Assembly (NCBI GenBank): GCA_030015575.1
Contig: CM057351.1
Coordinates: 1,384,001-1,448,000, forward strand
Direction: 5' to 3'
Length of the DNA stretch: 64,000 nucleotides
DNA from: Agapanthus africanus
Taxonomy: Eukaryota > Streptophyta > Magnoliopsida > Asparagales > Amaryllidaceae
The position numbers were made by a program, and so were the translations under genes. The notes beneath the pieces were generated by a model that was not told the DNA's origin, searched no databases, and worked only from the letters and a program-made list of their open reading frames with translations. Positions 59,180 to 64,000 of the stretch are shown here, piece by piece (position 1 is the first letter of the stretch; every line of letters starts with the position of its first letter).

Positions 59180-60740
59180 TATCTCAATTCAGGGAAATCA
59201 GTGTCCTTGGCAACCTCCTCGAGTCAGGAAAACCAGTGTCCTTGACGAGAGCACCTCGATTCGCGTCGACCCATAGAGAAATCAGTGTCTTTGCAGGAAT
59301 ATCTCGACTCGTCTCAACCCCGAGGAAATCAGTGTCCTTGGCAACCTCCTCGATTCAGGGAAATCAGTGTCCTTGACGAGAGCATCTCGATTCACGTCAA
59401 CCCGCAGAGAAATCAGTGTCTTTGCAGGAATATCTCAACTCGTCTCAACCCCAGGGAAATCAGTGTCCTTGGCAACCTCCTCGATTCAGGGAAATCAGTG
59501 TCCTTGACGAGAGCACCTCGATTCGCGTCGACCCGCAGAGAAATCAGTGTCTTTGCAGGAATATCTCGACTCGTCTCAACCCCAGGGAAATCGGTGTCCT
59601 TGGCAACCTCCTCGATTCAGGGAAACCAGTGTCTTTGACGAGAGCACCTCGATTCGCGTCGACCCGCAGAGAAATTAGTGTCTTTGCAGGAATACATCGA
59701 TTCGTCTCAACCCTAGGGAAATCAGTGTCCTTGGTAATCTCCTCGAGTCAGGAAACCAGTGTCCTTGACGAGAGCACCTCGATTCGCATCGACCTGCAGA
59801 AAAACCAGTGTCTTTGCAGGAATACATCGATTCGTCTCAACCCCAGGGAAATCAGTGTCCTTGGCAACATCCTCGATTCAGGGAAACCAGTGTCCTTGAC
59901 GAGAGTACCTCGATTCGCGTCGACCCGCAGAGAAATCAGTGTCTTTGCAGGAATACATCGATTCGTCTCAACCCCAGGGAAATCAGTGTTCTTGGCAACC
60001 TCCTCGATTCAGGGAAATCAGTGTCCTTGATGAGAGCACAACGATTCGCGTCGACCCACAGGGAAATCAGTGTCTTTGCAGGAATACCTTGACTCGTCTC
60101 AACCCCAGGGAAATCTGTCTCCTTGGCAACCTCCTCGATTTAGGGAAATCAGTGTCCTTGATGAGAGCACCTCGATTCGCGTCGACCCGCAGAGAAATCA
60201 GTGTCTTTGCAGGAATACCTCGACTCGTCTCAACCCCAGGGAAATCAGTGTCCTTGGCAACCTCCTCGATTCAGGGAAATCAATGGCCTTGATGAGAGCA
60301 CCTCGATTCATGTCAACCCGTAGGGAAATCAGTGTCTTTGCAGGAATACCTCGACTCGTCTCAACCCCAGGGAAATCAGTGTCCTTGGCAACCTCCTTGA
60401 TTCAGGGAAATCAGTGTCCTTGATGAGAGCACCTTGATTCGCGTCGACCCACAGGGAAATCAGTGTCTTTGCAGGAATACCTCGACTCGTCTCAACCCAA
60501 AGGAAATCAGTGTCCTTGGCAACCTCCTCGATTCAGGGAAACCAGTGTCCTTGACGAGAGCATCTCGATTCGCATCAACCCGCAGAGAAATCAGTGTCTT
60601 TGCAGGAATACCTTGACTCATCTCAACCCCAGGGAAATCAATGTCCTTGGAAACCTCCTCGATTCAGGGAAATCAGCGTCCTTGACGAGAGCATCTCAAT
60701 TCGCGCCGATCCGCAGAGAAATCAGTGTCTCTACAGGAAT
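59180..60740 (+). repeat. 131 bp satellite-like tandem array, about 12 units
   Basis: Units of 131 bp, each made of three sub-units that start 'gaaatcagtgtccttg' or 'gaaatcagtgtctttg' (about 34, 50 and 46 bases). Units are about 90-95% alike by eye. 131 is not a multiple of three, so each unit is read in a different frame; long frames (to 204 residues) stay open by chance of composition. Tandem repeats in the 3' UTR are known for Tat/Ogre elements. Confidence 0.95.
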
Positions 60741-61199
60741 ATACGACGCCAGTAAAGCGGAGCCGCGGCGAATTTCCCAGCTCCATGACTCGACAGTACA
60801 TCAATGACCGAGAGTCAAACCCCTGACCCCGTGAAAGACGAATAAGGGCAACTTCACCCATCACTTGCGAGTCCTCACGACTCGTAAGGGAGTAAATTCT
60901 CTTGTGAGATCCTTATGACTCTCAACAGAAAATGCACTTAGGAATCCTCACGATTCCTAAGAAGAAAATACACCTACGAGATCCTCTCGATCCATAGGGA
61001 CAAAAGTCTTTATGAGACCCTCACAGCTCATAAAGTTGAAAAGTCTTAGGCAGCAGATCTGAACCTGCGGCCTAAGCTATCGCTACCTCTTGAAGAAACC
61101 GAGACAGGGTGTTCGCTCTATCACCTGTAAACCATGTTTACTAAGACAGCATACTGATAATAAAAGAAGGAAGAAAGAGCAGAGATGACACAAGACATT
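60741..61199 (+). other. Element F 3' region after the array: hairpin words
   Basis: No gene. 'gagtcctcacgactcgtaag'-type words recur at 60868-61040, including a perfect hairpin CTTAGGAATC / GATTCCTAAG at 60937-60961. From about 61140 it passes into the 3' UTR of the antisense gene. Confidence 0.7.
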
Positions 61200-61327
61200 G
61201 CAAAAGGAAATGCGTATATCTTTATTCATGAATTCAATTAAGTACAAGGCGAATCGTATAAAAGAATAAAGAATGTGTACATTTTATTCAGAGATTACAA
61301 GTGTATAATTGATACAAAAAGTAGCTA

Positions 61328-62034
61328 CTAAGAAGGAAGTGTCTTTAACAAATCCACGAGCTGCTCTCGCACTTCCTTCAGCGCCTCCTCCTGAGCGGCT
61401 GTCGCGGCCACTTCCGCTTCCACCTGGGCCCGCTGCTGCAGGTAGGATGAAAGTTGCTCCTCAGCTGCCTGCTGGGCTGCCTCCTGATTAGGTGCATCCC
61501 GCTCGACGACGTCAAGCTGCTGCCTCAGTGTTAACCCTTCGGAGAGGCATCGCAGAAGGCCTTCAAAGATAACCTTCAGCTGTGCAGCATTTGCCTCCAC
61601 TTGAGCATGCAGTTGAGCAGATTTGCTCGAAGTCTCGCCTCGCTCCTTACGCCTTGAAGCAACTTCTTGTTCGAGATGGCGGAAGTACGGAGCGCTCTGC
61701 TGGATCCATGCCGCCCGTTGAGCGCTCGCGGCCAAGATCTCGAGGGCAGGATGCATAGACTCCAGTTGATGCAGGCGGGCCTCGATTTCCCCGCAGTGAA
61801 TAACCCAAAACTCGACGACGCCTTCATTATGAAAATTTACAAGCGTCGCCAGCATCGGATTAACCTCTACAGCGAAATCTGCAGCAGAGGGGAGAGCGTT
61901 CGCGTCAAGCTCTTCGATATATCTGCTCAGCATGCCCAAACTCATTGCAGCACCCTTTGAAGATGGACGTCTCAAGAAGGGGCCTGCCGGCATTGTGAGG
62001 CGAGACTCGAAGGGGGCCGGAATTGGAACGACGG
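61328..62034 (-). CDS. Antisense gene, last exon (coiled-coil protein end)
   Basis: Starts after an acceptor (ttttcag/CCGTCG) and runs open for about 235 residues to a stop at 61328. Early part 'GMLSRYIEELDANALPSAAD', then Gln/Ala/Glu-rich heptads over about the last 120 residues ('EAAQQAAEEQLSSYLQQRAQ'), predicting a long coiled coil. The ORF extends upstream into the intron, so the ATG there is not taken as the start. Function unknown. Confidence 0.6.
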
Positions 62035-62601
62035 CTGAAAAACAAAATACGATCAGATGATGGTTCAAGAAATATAAGAAAGTCAGTGATGGGATAGTTT
62101 ACTATACCAGCTGCAGCAGGCGGCAAAGCCGGGAGGGCCGGTGGCGCGACCAATCTTACATCTCCTCCTTCGATTTGTAGCACTGCAATCAGGGCGAGGA
62201 AGAGTCAGAAATAATTCCATTATTGAAAAAAGAAGAGTATTAATTAAAAACTATACTCACCAGCGCCACTGGAGGTAGCGAGCTCCGACGGGAAGGAGAA
62301 GTGCGGGTGCAGCACATGGTAAAGGTGATCAAAAAGTACTCCAACAAGGACGCAATAGTATAACGTCAATACATGAATTATACAGCCGAGAGATGAAACT
62401 GATGGGTCACGAATCCATACCTTCCAGCATCTGCGATGGTACGAGAGAAGGCTGAGAGGTGGCCACCGCCAAGGCAGTAGCTGACGGCGCTCCCTCGAGC
62501 AATGGAGCGTCAGCACTGGTCGCATCTGCGTTAAAAACAAAGATAAACCAGTCAGGAAGGATTGCAAGATAAGAAAAAAGGGATGGTAACCCAAAATTTA
62601 C

Positions 62602-63111
62602 CTGATGAGCCGCCAGCCGAAACGGAGGCGTCTCCCTCCTCCATCGACATGAGTCCACCTCCCGTGACCTCATCACCAGACTCTACGGGGGCCGTCGTCG
62701 TGCTCGCGAGGCCAGGAAACGGCGGAGGACCGTAGACGGGGAGAGAAATGATTGGAGCATTGATAGACTCTTGAGAAAGAGCGGCTGGCTTGTCCTCGGG
62801 TGTCATGCCCGTCTCACCCGCTACTCCCTCGGGCTCGGCGGTCGCTGCTGTCTCGTCCGCCGTCGCCATGGGGTCGCCGGTCTCAGGCGCTCCGTCCGCT
62901 GCTGCCCCAGGCTCGGTTATAGCAGCCGTCTTATTTGCCGCTACCTCGGGCTCGGCATCGACAGCTTTCTCTGGCACAGTTTCCTCAACCCCTAGCTCGG
63001 GTCCAGCAACCCCAGCTACGTCGCCCACCGTCGGCTCAAGTTCAGCCAGTACCTCCTCCGCTGTCCCCTTAGGCTCGACGGTTTCCCCCCCCCCTTCGGT
63101 TGGACTTGGCC
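62602..63111 (-). CDS. Antisense gene, low-complexity exon
   Basis: Bounded by ctgcag/GGCCAAG (acceptor) and CATCAG/gtaaat (donor). About 170 residues, rich in Ala, Glu, Pro and Thr with repeats of the type 'TAEPEGVAGETG' / 'AAITEPGAAADG', then a Gly/Pro-rich end. Probably disordered and acidic. Confidence 0.6.
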
Positions 63112-63181
63112 CTGCAGGAAAAGACGTATGAGAACAGATAGTTGTACAACTTTTGCAACAAAGTTTCGAAAGACACATTAC

Positions 63182-63550
63182 CTGAGGTGGACTGATCGCT
63201 GGCCTCCCGAGCTACGCGCGCCGCCTGTCTGTGTGCAGTAGATAAGGCGACCGGGGGCTCCTCGGAAGGAGAAGCAGCGGGAATAATGGTGCTTGGGCCC
63301 TCTCCCACGGCCAAGGCAGCTCTGCGCTCCTTCGCCTCGCGCCTCAACCGCTTCCTCTCCTCCCGAGCCGTCAAGACGGACCTCTTGGAAGCCTCCATCA
63401 AGACGTCATCGTCCTCGTACAGAGTTGCCTCCAGAGCCTTCAAGGCATCCCTCATCGGCTTTTTGAGTCGAGACTCTCGCGGCGGCCCTGATGAGGCCGG
63501 GACTTCAGTAGTTGGCCCGAGGAGAGTCCCTGCATCGGCTTGCATGGCCC
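63182..63550 (-). CDS. Antisense gene, basic exon
   Basis: Bounded by ctttgcag/GGGCCATG (acceptor) and CCTCAG/gtaatg (donor). About 123 residues with a strongly basic patch 'REERKRLRREAKERR', which might be a nuclear-localisation signal (inference). Confidence 0.6.
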
Positions 63551-64000
63551 CTGCAAAGAGACAAAGAGAAGATTAGATAGGCTATAAAAAAAAGAAAGAA
63601 AATAAAGACTCAGCGAGCCGAGACGTACCAACGCCCGATAGAGCGCGTTTCCTTTCCTCCTCCTAGAAGGTTTTCAGGGAAGCAGCGATAGCTTCTTCAG
63701 TAGTGACACCTGTTAAAAAAAAGGGGGGAAAGCATTAGTCAAAGATAATGATAAAAGTGCGATGAAATGACGAAGAGTGCAACTAATGATTACCTGATTG
63801 AGCGAGTTTAGCCAACAACGCTTCGAGTCTGGCTGTTCACTCAGAAGTCGCAATGGCGGCCGCCAGATCGGTGTCTGCTGGATCTACCGAGAAGCCCTCA
63901 TTGCTGTCGTACTCGCTTATGCCTTCGGTGAGAGGGGCATGAGGCTCTAAGCCGAGGATAGCATCGAGAGGGAGGAGCAACTTCTTCTTCCTCTTCTGCA

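Larger units (their letters stand above)
47336..64000 (+). mobile_element. Element F: Tat-type Ty3/gypsy retrotransposon (runs off right edge, fossil)
   Basis: A long LTR ends at 52234, followed by the primer site TGGCACGCCCGGTGGGAC, gag (from 52286), an RNase H and an integrase (to 57319), a long repeat-filled 3' region and an antisense gene. This plan (long LTR, archaeal-like RNase H, repeat-rich 3' UTR, antisense ORF) is that of the Tat/Grande group. I could not place a reverse transcriptase, so this may be a non-autonomous derivative. Broken, with roughly ten breaks. The 3' LTR is outside the window, so age cannot be estimated. Confidence 0.85.
61200..64000 (-). pseudogene. Antisense multi-exon gene in the 3' region of element F (partial)
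   Basis: On the minus strand, opposite to gag-pol. Candidate exons with GT…AG borders: beyond 64000 to 63794, 63709-63629, 63550-63182, 63111-62602, 62525-62421, a short one ending at 62261, 62182-62108, and the last 62034-61328; possible AATAAA signals at 61288-61283 and 61226-61221. Introns are 69-100 bases or so. It encodes a low-complexity, then coiled-coil-rich protein end; the N-terminal part is off the window. An antisense ORF in this place is known for Tat/Grande elements; a captured plant-mobile-domain-type gene is another possibility. It appears broken in at least one place. Family not recognised. Confidence 0.6.

Noticed and set aside
59180-60740. CRISPR-like array
   Set aside because: Units are contiguous near-identical copies without unique spacers, and the context is a plant retrotransposon.
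59285-60807. Overlapping plus-strand open frames of 94-204 residues
   Set aside because: They are the 131 bp array read in successive frames; repetition without stops, no protein family, all three frames alike.

Overview
This 64 kb window is plant nuclear DNA, from the gene-poor, repeat-rich part of a flowering-plant genome (probably a eudicot; that is an inference). Almost every base I can assign belongs to LTR retrotransposons of lineages known only or mainly from plants: Athila and Tat (Ty3/gypsy), Tekay/Del-like chromoviruses and an Angela-like Ty1/copia. The rest is a LINE fragment, tandem repeats and some unassigned sequence. I found no intact ordinary host gene.

Layout. 1-2226: the 5' end (minus strand) of a copia element that runs off the left edge, inserted in the 5' LTR of element B. 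2565-15714: an Athila-type element (minus strand, target duplication ATTCC) in the same LTR. 15715-23659: the rest of element B, an old Tekay-like chromovirus (plus strand), ending in a 2.85 kb 3' LTR. 23660-24272: a piece of a Tat-type LTR. 24273-26598: leader and LTR of a second copia copy. 26599-28871: unassigned DNA and the left part of an LTR-like unit D. 28877-45823: element C, a second Tekay-like element (minus strand, target duplication ATTTC), carrying two solo LTRs: a Tat solo LTR at 33020-36302 (duplication ACATC, inside the integrase region) and a B-family solo LTR at 40007-42896 (duplication AGGTT, in the leader). 45824-45963: the tail of D. 45966 to about 46640: 3' part of an L1-type LINE. 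47336 to the right edge: a Tat-type element F with a very long LTR, gag, RNase H and integrase parts, a long repeat-filled 3' region with a 131 bp satellite-like array, and an antisense multi-exon gene.

History. By-eye LTR divergence is about 15% for B, and about 5-8% for Athila and C, which fits the nesting: B first, later Athila and copia into B, and the two solo LTRs after C.

Most unusual observation. The non-coding DNA of the Tat family here (U3, R/U5 and the 3' region of F, and the solo LTR) is largely built of short palindromes whose arms differ from copy to copy yet stay complementary, for example TTAGTCT/AGACTAA against TTAGCC/GGCTAA, or GAG-AATTTAATT-CTC against AGG-AATTTAATT-CCT. 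CACGTG palindromes sit on both sides of the TATA box in both LTR subtypes. This looks like selection for, or a mechanism producing, small hairpins, and it is the best candidate here for something undescribed.
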